Below, one piece after another: positions 1 to 7,588 of a stretch of 64,000 nucleotides of DNA. Position numbers and translations under genes: made by a program. Source of the DNA: Bacteroidia bacterium (lineage in GTDB: Bacteria; Bacteroidota; Bacteroidia; Flavobacteriales; Flavobacteriaceae); NCBI GenBank assembly GCA_030431055.1, contig JAUIJA010000002.1, positions 237,742 to 301,741 on the forward strand, read 5' to 3'. Below the pieces are notes generated by a model that ran no database searches, was not told where the DNA came from, and worked only from the letters and a program-made list of their open reading frames with translations. Each line of letters begins with the position of its first letter. Within the stretch, counting starts at the first letter, position 1.

Positions 1-1
1 C

Positions 2-469
2 TTAAGACCTAGAGCAAGTTTAAATTGGTCTATTGAAGATTTAATTACAATTTCGCCTTCTTATACTTATACAAACACTAAAACAACTTACAAAAACTAT
101 GTTGTTGATGAAGCCAAAAACTTTAGGCATAACGCAAATTTAGAAATCACGTCATATTGGCCTAAAAATCTAGTATTAGGAAGTGATTTTAGCTATAATT
201 ACAATTCTAATATTGCCGATGGATTTCAAAAAGATTTCTATCTATGGAATCTAAGTTTAGGCTATAATTTTTACAACGACAAATTCTTGGCTAAAGTTAA
301 AGTTTACGATGTGTTAAATCAAAATATAAGCACAACAAGAACGATTTCTCCAACAGCAATTACTGATGAACAAAACACCGTTTTACAACAGTATTTTATG
401 TTTTCGCTAACCTATAAACTGAGCAAGTTTGGCGGAAAAGAAAAGAAAAGCAGACGTTTTTGGCATTAA
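2..469 (+). CDS. C-terminal part of an outer-membrane beta-barrel protein (5' end outside window)
   Basis: The frame is open from base 2 to the stop at 469, about 155 residues, so the gene starts before the window. The ORF track lists only the piece after an internal TTG. The translation alternates polar and aromatic residues in short strands (SLNWSIEDLITISPSYTY, LEITSYWPKNLVLGSDFSYNYN, YLWNLSLGYNFYNDKFLAKVKVYDVLNQN). The strand ending in VYDVLNQN and the closing strand FMFSLTYKLSKFGG are typical of TonB-dependent receptor-like barrels of Bacteroidetes (OMP_b-brl_3 type). Substrate unknown. It ends at a strong bidirectional terminator. Confidence 0.75.
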   Translation, partial: LRPRASLNWSIEDLITISPSYTYTNTKTTYKNYVVDEAKNFRHNANLEITSYWPKNLVLGSDFSYNYNSNIADGFQKDFYLWNLSLGYNFYNDKFLAKVKVYDVLNQNISTTRTISPTAITDEQNTVLQQYFMFSLTYKLSKFGGKEKKSRRFWH

Positions 470-470
470 T

Positions 471-504
471 AAAAAAAGCTCGAGAGTTTTCTCGAGCTTT
501 TTTT
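471..504. terminator. Bidirectional intrinsic terminator
   Basis: A run of A, the stem GCTCGAGA with a GTTT loop and TCTCGAGC, then a run of T. It is symmetric, so it can stop both the outer-membrane gene on the plus strand and the convergent response-regulator operon on the minus strand, whose stop codon lies inside the T-run. Confidence 0.9.
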
Positions 505-1168
505 ATACTTCATTCAATTTTATCAAATTGTATTTTAGCGCATAGATTACAACTCCAATAATATTTTTAGAATCCGTTTTATCGATTAGATGTCGGCGAT
601 GTGTTTCTACTGTTCGTTGTGCAATATTTAACTCATCAGCAATTTCCTTACTACTCATTTCTTTTGCTGCCAACTTAATAATATCAATTTCTCTAGCAGT
701 AAAATTAATTTCTGGTTCCATAAACTCAGTAGTAGATTGATTGGCGTTTTTTTCCCAAAGCAACGCTTCTCTTAAAATCGAACCTAATTCGTTACCAAAA
801 TAATAACCTTTATCTCGAACACTTTTTATAGCTTCTTCTAACTGTTCTGGATTAGAGTTTTTAGTAAAAAATCCGTGTGCGCCAAGTTCCATTACTTTGT
901 GAACACTTTCTTTCGTTGTTAATTGCGAAATGATAATAATGTATAAATTAGGGTATTTTTCACGAAGGATTTTGCACGTTTCAAAACCATCCATTTCAGG
1001 CATTTGAATATCGAGCAACACTAAATCGATAGGATTTGTTTGAAGTTTTTCAAGAAATTCTCTTCCGTTTTCAGCTTGATAGGCAACAGAAATTCCATCG
1101 AAAGAATTTACTAAAAGTGCTAGACTTTTTCTGAATAATTGATGATCATCAACTATGGCAATATTCAT
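503..1168 (-). CDS. NarL/FixJ-family response regulator
   Basis: A 221-residue two-domain regulator. Residues 1-120 are a receiver domain with the acidic pair DD at 7-8, the phospho-acceptor Asp53 in LVLLDIQMPEMDG, Ser81 and Lys103. Residues about 155-215 are a LuxR-type helix-turn-helix (FTAREIDIIKLAAKEMSSKEIADELNIAQRTVETHRRHL). It should act as a phosphorylation-controlled DNA-binding transcription factor. It starts 3 bases after the stop of the histidine kinase gene and is the last gene of a four-gene minus-strand cassette, so that kinase is the expected partner. Target genes are not visible. Confidence 0.92.
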   Translation of the reverse strand: MNIAIVDDHQLFRKSLALLVNSFDGISVAYQAENGREFLEKLQTNPIDLVLLDIQMPEMDGFETCKILREKYPNLYIIIISQLTTKESVHKVMELGAHGFFTKNSNPEQLEEAIKSVRDKGYYFGNELGSILREALLWEKNANQSTTEFMEPEINFTAREIDIIKLAAKEMSSKEIADELNIAQRTVETHRRHLIDKTDSKNIIGVVIYALKYNLIKLNEV

Positions 1169-1171
1169 AGG

Positions 1172-1930
1172 TTACTTTTTAACCGAAAGTACAAATTTAT
1201 TTCCCTTTTCTTGCGGAATTTGTTCAAAATCTGCGTCGATAACTTTAATTCGCGAGCTAATATTCTTTAAACCAGCTCCTTTTGAAGTAGCATATAATTC
1301 TTTAAAATTATACGGAGTTCCATCGTCTTCAATTAGAAGTGAAAAATTTTCAGAATCATCATTCAAGCTAATATTACATTTTGAAATATTTCCATATTTC
1401 ATCATATTAGATGTAAATTCTTGAGTAATTCTAAACAATTCGTACGCTTTGTCATGCGGAATTTCATACGTAAATCCGTTTGCTTTTAATTCGAAATTAG
1501 CTTCGCTAGTTTTATTAATTCTGTCTAGGTAATCTTGAACAGCAGGAACAAAACCAGCTTTTTCTAAAAGTGGCGGCATTAATTTATAGGAAACTAAACG
1601 CGTATTTTCTAATGCAGCTTCTACTCCATTATTAATTTCAGAAAACATTTCTTTTTTATCGGCATCGGTTTCAGTACGAAGAAGAATAGCAATAAAATTT
1701 CGCACCGCATTTAAATCGCCCGAAACACCATCATGAATATCGGCAGCTATACGTTGGCGTTCGTTTTTTTCACTTTCTAAGGAAGTTTTTAATAACAATT
1801 CAGCTTCTTTACGCTTCATTTTTAAAACATAAGTTTGATAAAAAACCGCTAAAAACAATAATACCAACACCAATATAACAATTAGCGCAGTACCAATAAT
1901 AATTAATGAACCAACTTGATTATTTTCCAA
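1172..1930 (-). CDS. NarX/DesK-type sensor histidine kinase
   Basis: A 252-residue kinase with one N-terminal membrane helix (residues about 8-31) followed directly by a HisKA_3 dimerisation region with His66 in ERQRIAADIHDGVSGDL. A HATPase domain follows with an N-box-like FTSNMMKYG, a D-box IEDDG and a G-box GAGLKNISSR. There is no sensory domain of its own, so sensing probably depends on the multi-pass membrane protein encoded just upstream. The start is TTG. It should phosphorylate the adjacent LuxR-type regulator. Confidence 0.9.
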   Translation of the reverse strand: MENNQVGSLIIIGTALIVILVLVLLFLAVFYQTYVLKMKRKEAELLLKTSLESEKNERQRIAADIHDGVSGDLNAVRNFIAILLRTETDADKKEMFSEINNGVEAALENTRLVSYKLMPPLLEKAGFVPAVQDYLDRINKTSEANFELKANGFTYEIPHDKAYELFRITQEFTSNMMKYGNISKCNISLNDDSENFSLLIEDDGTPYNFKELYATSKGAGLKNISSRIKVIDADFEQIPQEKGNKFVLSVKK

Positions 1931-2003
1931 AAAATATTTTTTATAAGCTTACAACGTAAAGGTAAAAAAATTGTTATAAGTAAAAATTGATTTTCGTGAA
2001 AAA

Positions 2004-2637
2004 CTATTTTCTAACTCTAAATTTTAAAATTGTAACAGAATACAATATTCTAACAACAATATTCAGATATATACTTATTAAAAAAAAATGGCTTAGTATT
2101 AATTTTATTACTACTTAAGTAATCTAATGAAAGAAACAGGATAAAAGTCCCACAATAAAACAACAACAATCCACTTATATAATAAAAATCACTCCTATTA
2201 TACAATGGGATATCTTCCATTTTATTAAAAACCTCTACAAACCATTGTACAGTTAAAGTAATAGTTCCTAATGCCATTATTAAGTTTAAAGGTATGTCAT
2301 TATTCTCTAGTTGACTAAACGAGAAATCTTTTAACAAGTACAAATAAACTACTAAATAGGTTATCGCTAGTAAAATTGTTATTTTTTTAAAATTTAAAAT
2401 TTTATAAAAAAAATATAATACACAATAAAATTCTAAAAACATATAAAACCGAAACCATACCATTGCATTTATTCTAAAATAAAGAATATTTAATGGTTCA
2501 AAAAGACTAATAATAAACATTAATAATAGAAAAGGAAAAAGGTAAAGCGTAGTTTGGTCTACCTCTTTTCTATTTATTAAATAAAGTACAAAGGGAATTA
2601 ATCCTAAAGCAAGTGCTATATTATATTCAATTTCCAA
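2004..2637 (-). pseudogene. Multi-pass membrane protein of the sensory cassette, apparently frameshifted near its 3' end
   Basis: The uninterrupted ORF (2050-2637, TTG start, 195 residues) encodes about six hydrophobic helices, including WFRFYMFLEFYCVLYFFYKIL and a late FYYISGLLLFYCGTFILFLSLDYL, and then stops after an unusual tail ending KYISEYCC. A run of nine T in the coding strand lies in that tail. Removing one T opens another frame that continues to a stop at 2004 with IYLNIVVRILYSVTILKFRVRK, a hydrophobic last helix with a basic end, as I recall for this family of small membrane proteins next to Bacteroidetes histidine kinases. The gene could be broken, phase variable, corrected by slippage, or misassembled. 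It begins 2 bases after the preceding small gene. Confidence 0.6.
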
Positions 2638-2639
2638 TA

Positions 2640-2951
2640 CTAATTATTTAATGGACTTGAAGCATCACAATTAGGTGGGCAGAAGGACATTCTGTCAATT
2701 AAAACAGCAGTCAAATCTTTACCATTATTATCAACACCTACTAATACTGGAGAAATAACCTTTGCTTGAGTATCGTATCCATAATAAACACGAACTCCCA
2801 TTAGGTTTTCTTGTTGTAAAATTAGATTTAAAGTATCTATTCCTACAAAACTTGCTTTAATTTCATTAGGAAATTTAGCTTTAAAATCTGCAATTAATTT
2901 TTGAGCATCTGCTAAAGAGATTTCTGCTCCTGAACTTGGACCTACTCCCAT
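2640..2951 (-). CDS. Small uncharacterised protein, first gene of the sensory cassette
   Basis: A 103-residue protein with no signal peptide or membrane segment. It starts MGVGPSSGAEISLADAQKLIADFKAKFP and ends with a CPPNCD motif near the C-terminus. It looks like a small soluble alpha/beta domain; I believe similar short proteins occur in Flavobacteriaceae but I know no function. It ends 2 bases before the multi-pass membrane protein, which is followed by the kinase and regulator, so co-transcription is likely. A role as a ligand, accessory sensor or target of the cassette is inference only. Confidence 0.65.
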   Translation of the reverse strand: MGVGPSSGAEISLADAQKLIADFKAKFPNEIKASFVGIDTLNLILQQENLMGVRVYYGYDTQAKVISPVLVGVDNNGKDLTAVLIDRMSFCPPNCDASSPLNN

Positions 2952-3075
2952 AAATATTGTTTTTTTGAAAGTTAATAATAGTTCTAAAATAGAAAGATTT
3001 ATTTATAAAAAAAAACTGGATTATGAAAAAATGCTTACAGAAAAGCTATCATAACTAGTGAATATTACTATAAAA

Positions 3076-3516
3076 CTACATTTTTTTAAATGCATATTTT
3101 ACAACCACCCAAATAATCCTTAATGATAAGAACAAATAGGCATAGGCAACAAAGTGCCTAAAATCATAATCCAGTATATAATTGATGAGTAAAGCACATG
3201 ATAAATACCCCACCGAATAAAACATCGAATTTACAAATACATCTGTTTGACTTTTAACCACTTCATTTTGATTAAAAAGCATTAAGAACTTTGTTAAAAC
3301 AATATTCATTATAAACCAAGCAAACGACAAACAAACACTTAACATTATTAAAAAGTAAAAATTAACATCTAATAGCAAAGCATTATTTACTTTTTCAATA
3401 AAATTAGGCTTGAACAAAATAATTGCAATTAGAAAATAATACGACAACCCAAAAATTGAAAACAAAGCCGCCTTTGAATTCAATTTAAAATCATCTATTT
3501 TTTTTTCTAATTTCAT
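3076..3516 (-). CDS. Uncharacterised four-helix membrane protein
   Basis: A 146-residue protein with four predicted membrane helices (ALFSIFGLSYYFLIAIILF, FYFLIMLSVCLSFAWFIMNIVL, FYSVGYLSCALLINYIL, VAYAYLFLSLRIIWVVVKYAF), a basic first 13 residues and a basic end KYAFKKM. I do not recognise a family. It is transcribed as the sensory cassette is, but a gap of about 120 bases separates them, so it may be a separate unit. Its 5' flank carries the TACGTA box array. Confidence 0.6.
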   Translation of the reverse strand: MKLEKKIDDFKLNSKAALFSIFGLSYYFLIAIILFKPNFIEKVNNALLLDVNFYFLIMLSVCLSFAWFIMNIVLTKFLMLFNQNEVVKSQTDVFVNSMFYSVGYLSCALLINYILDYDFRHFVAYAYLFLSLRIIWVVVKYAFKKM

Positions 3517-3633
3517 TTGTCTTATTTAAAAAAGTAGAAATGACATGTAACGAAAATAACCCATACCAATAAAAATATTTTTATCACGCCATTTCTACAT
3601 TTCTAAAGTAGCACTGTTCTTAATTATTTCCTA

Positions 3634-3677
3634 TACGTAGAAATACGTATTTTTCTACGTAGAAATACGTATTTTTT
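3634..3677. repeat. Two tandem 22-bp units holding four TACGTA boxes; candidate operator
   Basis: TACGTA occurs at 3634, 3644, 3656 and 3666, so the boxes are spaced 10, 12 and 10 bases. Each 22-base unit is TACGTAGAAATACGTA plus a short T-run, and each is itself an inverted repeat around GAAA. The array lies between the divergent genes at 3516 (minus) and 3803 (plus), about 90 bases upstream of the candidate -7 box for the DUF1761 gene. Spacing near one helical turn suggests cooperative binding on one face of the DNA. The binding protein is unknown. Confidence 0.55.
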
Positions 3678-3767
3678 AATGATTTTTGCCTTTTCAGCTT
3701 CTAGTAGAACGTTTTCCTGTTGTGAAAAATGCAACATTACACTGTGAAATTGTGAATTTTTTTTCGT

Positions 3768-3775
3768 TATATTTG
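3768..3775 (+). promoter_or_regulatory. Candidate -7 box for the DUF1761 gene
   Basis: TATATTTG matches the Bacteroidetes -7 consensus TAnnTTTG and lies 28 bases before the ATG at 3803. A clear -33 TTG at normal spacing is not obvious. Confidence 0.5.
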
Positions 3776-3802
3776 ATAGACTAACCAATTAAACAATCAA
3801 AT

Positions 3803-4279
3803 ATGTTTTTTAATCCAATTGCTATAGTTGTAGCTGCTTTATCAACCTTTTTAGTAGGCTTTATATGGTATAACCCAAAAGTTTTCGGAACAATTTGGAT
3901 GAACGAATCAGGTATGACTGATGAAAAAGCAAAACAAGGTAATATGCTTAAAATTTTCGGGCTTACTCTAATTTATTCTTTGTTAATTTCCTTTATGATG
4001 CCACAATTTGTTATTCATCAAGTTGGCGCTTTACAAGTAGTAAACGGAGACGAAACCAATCAAGCTTTTATAGAATTTATGAAAACAGTAAGCGATAACC
4101 ATAGAAGTTTTGGCCATGGAGCATTACATGGTTTTATGCTCGGACTTCTTTTTATTTTACCTATTGTTTCAATAAATGGATTATTCGAACAAAAATCTTG
4201 GAAATATATGTTAGTAACTGGTGGTTACTGGGTTGTTTCCCTAACAATTATCGGAGCTATTATTTGCGGATGGAAATAA
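3803..4279 (+). CDS. DUF1761 domain membrane protein
   Basis: A 158-residue protein with four hydrophobic helices. It opens with IAIVVAALSTFLVGFIWYNPKVFGTIWM, the WYNP signature with which DUF1761 proteins start. The middle (FGHGALHGFMLGLLFILPIVSINGLFE) and end (YMLVTGGYWVVSLTIIGAIICGW) also fit the family, and the length is usual. The biochemical role of DUF1761 is unknown. It is monocistronic, with its own promoter and a hairpin after the stop. Confidence 0.85.
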   Translation: MFFNPIAIVVAALSTFLVGFIWYNPKVFGTIWMNESGMTDEKAKQGNMLKIFGLTLIYSLLISFMMPQFVIHQVGALQVVNGDETNQAFIEFMKTVSDNHRSFGHGALHGFMLGLLFILPIVSINGLFEQKSWKYMLVTGGYWVVSLTIIGAIICGWK

Positions 4280-4317
4280 TCAAAAAAAGTTAATTCCTTA
4301 ACATTTTATTACAAAAC

Positions 4318-4350
4318 AATCGCCTTATTTTTGTAGGGCGATTATTTTTT
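4318..4350 (+). terminator. Hairpin after the DUF1761 gene, overlapping a promoter-like box
   Basis: AATCGCC (4318-4324) pairs with GGCGATT (4337-4343), followed by ATTTTTT: a plausible intrinsic terminator. Its loop contains TATTTTTG (4326-4333), a perfect -7 box, placed 20 bases before the TTG start of the next gene. Confidence 0.6.
4326..4333 (+). promoter_or_regulatory. Candidate -7 box for the GNAT-like gene, inside a terminator loop
   Basis: TATTTTTG fits TAnnTTTG and would place the transcript start a few bases before the TTG at 4354. No -33 TTG is evident upstream. Confidence 0.4.
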
Positions 4351-4353
4351 GCT

Positions 4354-5499
4354 TTGGAAAACATCAGTTTTAAAATATATAAGTCTGTAAGTGAGTTACC
4401 AGAAAATTGGGATGAAGTTTCGCATCACAATCATTTTTTGCAAAAGCCTTATTTACAAGTTTTAGAAAAATCGGCTCCAACAAATATGGAGTGCTTTTTC
4501 ATTGGCATTTTTGAAAGCAATAAACTCATTGGAACTTCACTAGCGCAATATCTCGATTTAAATAAATTAGAATCTTTTGGCGAACGCGATAATTGTTTTA
4601 AGACGAAAATCAGAAATTTTGTATTTAAAAACTTTGCTTCGCATGTTCTGTTTTTAGGAAACAATATGATTACTGGGCAAAATGGTTATACGTTTAATAA
4701 AGAAATTGAATTTGAATGTATAAGCGACGTAATGATTCAATGCTCGGAAGCTATCATTGCGTATTTTAAGAAGAAAGGAATTAAAATTCACATAGTAAGT
4801 TATAAGGATTTTTATACTGAATGTTCTTCTGAGTTAAAGAAGTTCGATTTTAATAAAATGTATGAATTTACAGCGCAACCAAATATGGTTTTCAATTTAG
4901 ATGAAAGTTGGAAAACCAAAGAAGATTATATTGCTTCATTGAAAAAGAAGTACCGCGATCAATACAAACGCGCGCATAAAAAATTTAACGGAATTGAAGT
5001 AAAAGAACTCTCAACTGAAGAAGTTATTACTCTTGAAGACAGAATTTACGAATTGTATCATCACGTTGCGTTAAATGCGCCTTTTAATACGTTCTTTTTA
5101 GACGAACACCATTTTTCTACTTTTAAAAAACAATGCGGAAACCGATTTAGAATTTGTGGATATTTTCTAAACAACGAACTTGTAGGTTTTCATACTATTT
5201 TACTAAATGGCGATGTTCTTGAAACTTATTTTTTAGGCTATGATGAAAACATTCAAAAAGAAAACATGCTATATTTGAATATGTTGTACAACATGACCGA
5301 GTTTGGCATTGAAAACGGATTTAAGAAAATTATTTTCGGAAGAACAGCTTTAGAAATTAAAAGTTCTATTGGTGCTAAACCTGTAAAAATGTCCGGATTT
5401 ATTTATCACACAAACAAACTCATCAATAAGTACATTGATAAAATATTTAACAACTTAGAACCCGAAGTTTCTTGGCAACAGCGACATCCGTTTAAATAA
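4354..5499 (+). CDS. GNAT/FemAB-like acyltransferase
   Basis: A 381-residue soluble protein. The second half carries the GNAT/BioF2-like core: MVFNLDESWKTKEDYIASLKKKYRDQYKRAHKKF, then RFRICGYFLNNELVGFHTILLNGDVLETYFLGYD and FGIENGFKKIIFGRTALEIKSSIGAKPV. This arrangement resembles Acetyltransf_6/peptidoglycan FemAB-like transferases, which move an acyl or aminoacyl group. The substrate cannot be told. The start is TTG (MENISFKIYKSVSELPENW) because no in-frame ATG lies nearby. It is the only gene between its hairpin/promoter and the structured element at 5544. Confidence 0.7.
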   Translation: MENISFKIYKSVSELPENWDEVSHHNHFLQKPYLQVLEKSAPTNMECFFIGIFESNKLIGTSLAQYLDLNKLESFGERDNCFKTKIRNFVFKNFASHVLFLGNNMITGQNGYTFNKEIEFECISDVMIQCSEAIIAYFKKKGIKIHIVSYKDFYTECSSELKKFDFNKMYEFTAQPNMVFNLDESWKTKEDYIASLKKKYRDQYKRAHKKFNGIEVKELSTEEVITLEDRIYELYHHVALNAPFNTFFLDEHHFSTFKKQCGNRFRICGYFLNNELVGFHTILLNGDVLETYFLGYDENIQKENMLYLNMLYNMTEFGIENGFKKIIFGRTALEIKSSIGAKPVKMSGFIYHTNKLINKYIDKIFNNLEPEVSWQQRHPFK

Positions 5500-5543
5500 T
5501 ATGTTGATTCGTTTATTTGTTTATTCGCTAATTTGATTTTAAA

Positions 5544-5602
5544 ATAGCCCAGATTGAGCCAAGCACCGTGTGCAGGTGAAAGCTGGAAATAGCTCCTAAT
5601 TA
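5544..5602. repeat. Structured intergenic element, copy A
   Basis: This stretch has conserved arms AGCCC-GAT and GCTGGAAATAGCTCCTAAT around a variable hairpin (CACC, loop, GGTG). The same arms recur at 63746-63814 with an unrelated inner stem. I recall closely similar elements scattered through Flavobacterium genomes; identity with the Flavo-1 RNA motif is possible but not verified. The element sits between convergent genes and its end overlaps the stop codon of the ABC-F gene. Confidence 0.55.
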
Positions 5603-7521
5603 AACTCTTCTATTTCCATTTGAACATTTTCCCAATCTTCCATTAACTGTTCTAAATCTTTTTTCTTCTTTTCATAAGCAGAAAAGAAATCAGCATCTTC
5701 CATCAACTTTTCATAATTAACAGCTAAATTTTCATCGTCTTTTTGAATTGATTTTTCTAATTCATTTATCTGACTTTCAATCTTACTCAACTTATTTTGA
5801 AGTGATTTTTGTTTCTTTTGTTCTTCATAAGATAAAGACTTAGTTTCTTTTTTATCACTTCTCGACTCCGCTCGAAGTGACACATCATCTTTCTTTTCGA
5901 TTTCGCGCATATCTTGAGCTTTGCGTTGTTCTAAAAAGAAATTAATATCGCCTAAATATTCTCTTATTTTTTGGTCTTTAAATTCGTAAACTCTATTTGC
6001 CAAACCTTGTAAAAAATCACGATCGTGAGAAACTAACAATAATGTTCCATCAAAATTATGAAGCGCCGCTTTTAAAACATTTTTCGATTTAATATCTAAG
6101 TGATTTGTAGGCTCATCCAGTAACAATACGTTAATAGGTTGTAATAACAGTTTACACAAAGCCAAACGATTTCTCTCGCCACCAGAAAGCACTTTTACTT
6201 TTTTCTCAACATCGTCACCACGAAATAAAAACGCACCTAACATATCTCGAACTTTTGGTCGGTTGCTATCGTTTGCGGCATCAAGCATTGTATCTAGTAA
6301 TGTTTTTTCGCCATCTAAGTATTCGGCTTGATTTTGCGCAAAATATCCCAATTGCACGTTATGCCCGAGTTTAATCGTTCCATCATATTTAAACTCATCA
6401 ACAATGGCTTTTATAAACGTTGATTTTCCTTGTCCGTTTTGCCCGACGAAAGCAATTTTACTTCCGCGTTCTACTAAAAGAGAAATATCGGATAGTACTT
6501 TTTTATCGCCATAACTTTTAGAAACATGTTCTGCTTCTACTACAACTTTTCCTGGAGTAACCGAAACCGGAAACGAGATATTCATTACTGAATTATCATC
6601 TTCGTCAACTTCAATTCGTTCAACTTTATCTAATTTCTTAATTAATGATTGCGCCATTGCCGCTTTTGAAGCTTTGTAACGAAAACGCTCAATTAACTTT
6701 TCGGTTTCTTCAATTTTCTTTTGTTGATTTTTCTGCGTTGCCAATTGCTTTTCGCGCAATTCTTCTCGTTGTATTAAATATTGTGAATATGGTTTATTAT
6801 AATCGTAGATTTTACCAAGTGAAATTTCAATCGTTCGATTCGTAACATTATCTAAAAACATTTTATCGTGCGAAACAATTACTACAACCCCAGGAAAGCC
6901 TTTTAAGAAGTTTTCTAGCCAAATGATACTTTCTATATCTAAGTGATTCGTAGGTTCATCTAAAAGCAGTACATCGTTGCTTTGCAATAAAAGTTTGGCC
7001 AATTCGATACGCATACGCCATCCTCCAGAAAAAGTATCTGTTGAATTATTGAATTCTTCTCTTTTAAAACCAAGTCCTAATAATATTTTTTCGGTTTCTC
7101 CAACATAATTATATCCACCAAGAATTTCATATTGATGTGTAACTTCGCTTAATTCATCTATCAAATTATGATAACCTTCACTTTCATAATCGGTTCTATT
7201 TGCCAATTGATGATTAATTTCATCCATTCTAAATTCAGCACGTTTAATTTCTTCAAAAGCTTGATAGGCTTCTTCTAAAACCGTTCGACCTTGTTCAAAA
7301 TCGATATCTTGACGAAGAAAACCTATTTTAACATCTTTTTCAGTTGCAATCGCTCCAGTATCGGCTTGATTATCTCCAGCTAAAATTTTCAACATTGTTG
7401 ATTTTCCAGCACCATTTTTTCCAACTAGACCAACTCTATCGCCAGAACCTAATCGAAATGTTACTTCTTCAAATAAATATTCTCCACCAAATGAAACAGA
7501 TAAATTATGTATATTAAGCAT
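5596..7521 (-). CDS. ABC-F family ATP-binding protein
   Basis: A 641-residue soluble protein with two nucleotide-binding domains and no membrane segments. Domain 1 has Walker A GKNGAGKST, signature FSGGWRMRIELAKLL and Walker B VLLLDEPTNHLD. Domain 2 has GQNGQGKST, LSGGERNRLALCKLL and a second LLLDEPTNHLD. A charged linker joins the domains, and a C-terminal coiled coil (KKQKSLQNKLSKIESQINELEKSIQ) follows. ABC-F proteins act on ribosomes, usually in translation rescue or antibiotic protection. The linker before the coiled coil (residues about 548-555, SLRAESRS) is encoded by an inserted 26-bp palindromic repeat. Exact ABC-F subtype not assigned. Confidence 0.95.
   Translation of the reverse strand: MLNIHNLSVSFGGEYLFEEVTFRLGSGDRVGLVGKNGAGKSTMLKILAGDNQADTGAIATEKDVKIGFLRQDIDFEQGRTVLEEAYQAFEEIKRAEFRMDEINHQLANRTDYESEGYHNLIDELSEVTHQYEILGGYNYVGETEKILLGLGFKREEFNNSTDTFSGGWRMRIELAKLLLQSNDVLLLDEPTNHLDIESIIWLENFLKGFPGVVVIVSHDKMFLDNVTNRTIEISLGKIYDYNKPYSQYLIQREELREKQLATQKNQQKKIEETEKLIERFRYKASKAAMAQSLIKKLDKVERIEVDEDDNSVMNISFPVSVTPGKVVVEAEHVSKSYGDKKVLSDISLLVERGSKIAFVGQNGQGKSTFIKAIVDEFKYDGTIKLGHNVQLGYFAQNQAEYLDGEKTLLDTMLDAANDSNRPKVRDMLGAFLFRGDDVEKKVKVLSGGERNRLALCKLLLQPINVLLLDEPTNHLDIKSKNVLKAALHNFDGTLLLVSHDRDFLQGLANRVYEFKDQKIREYLGDINFFLEQRKAQDMREIEKKDDVSLRAESRSDKKETKSLSYEEQKKQKSLQNKLSKIESQINELEKSIQKDDENLAVNYEKLMEDADFFSAYEKKKKDLEQLMEDWENVQMEIEEFN
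5857..5882. repeat. 26-bp palindromic element inserted in the ABC-F coding region
   Basis: ACTTCTCGACTCCGCTCGAA followed by GTGACA. ACTTC pairs with GAAGT, giving a bulged hairpin. An identical 26-mer lies at 50352-50377 in the E2 gene and a diverged copy at 50544-50569. Here it is read on the minus strand as SLRAESRS in a charged linker. Confidence 0.8.
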
Positions 7522-7570
7522 TGCTTATTTTTTGTTACAATTGTTACCAATAAAAAACTACCTTTTGTAG

Positions 7571-7578
7571 TATATTTG
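7571..7578 (+). promoter_or_regulatory. Candidate -7 box for the DUF983 gene
   Basis: TATATTTG matches TAnnTTTG. Only 10 bases separate it from the first ATG (7589) and 16 from the second (7595), so the leader would be very short and the second ATG is plausible. Confidence 0.5.
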
Positions 7579-7588
7579 TGTAAAATTA

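Noticed and set aside
1155-1424. 89-residue plus-strand ORF
   Set aside because: Antisense shadow of the histidine kinase gene, with no promoter and low-complexity hydrophobic composition.
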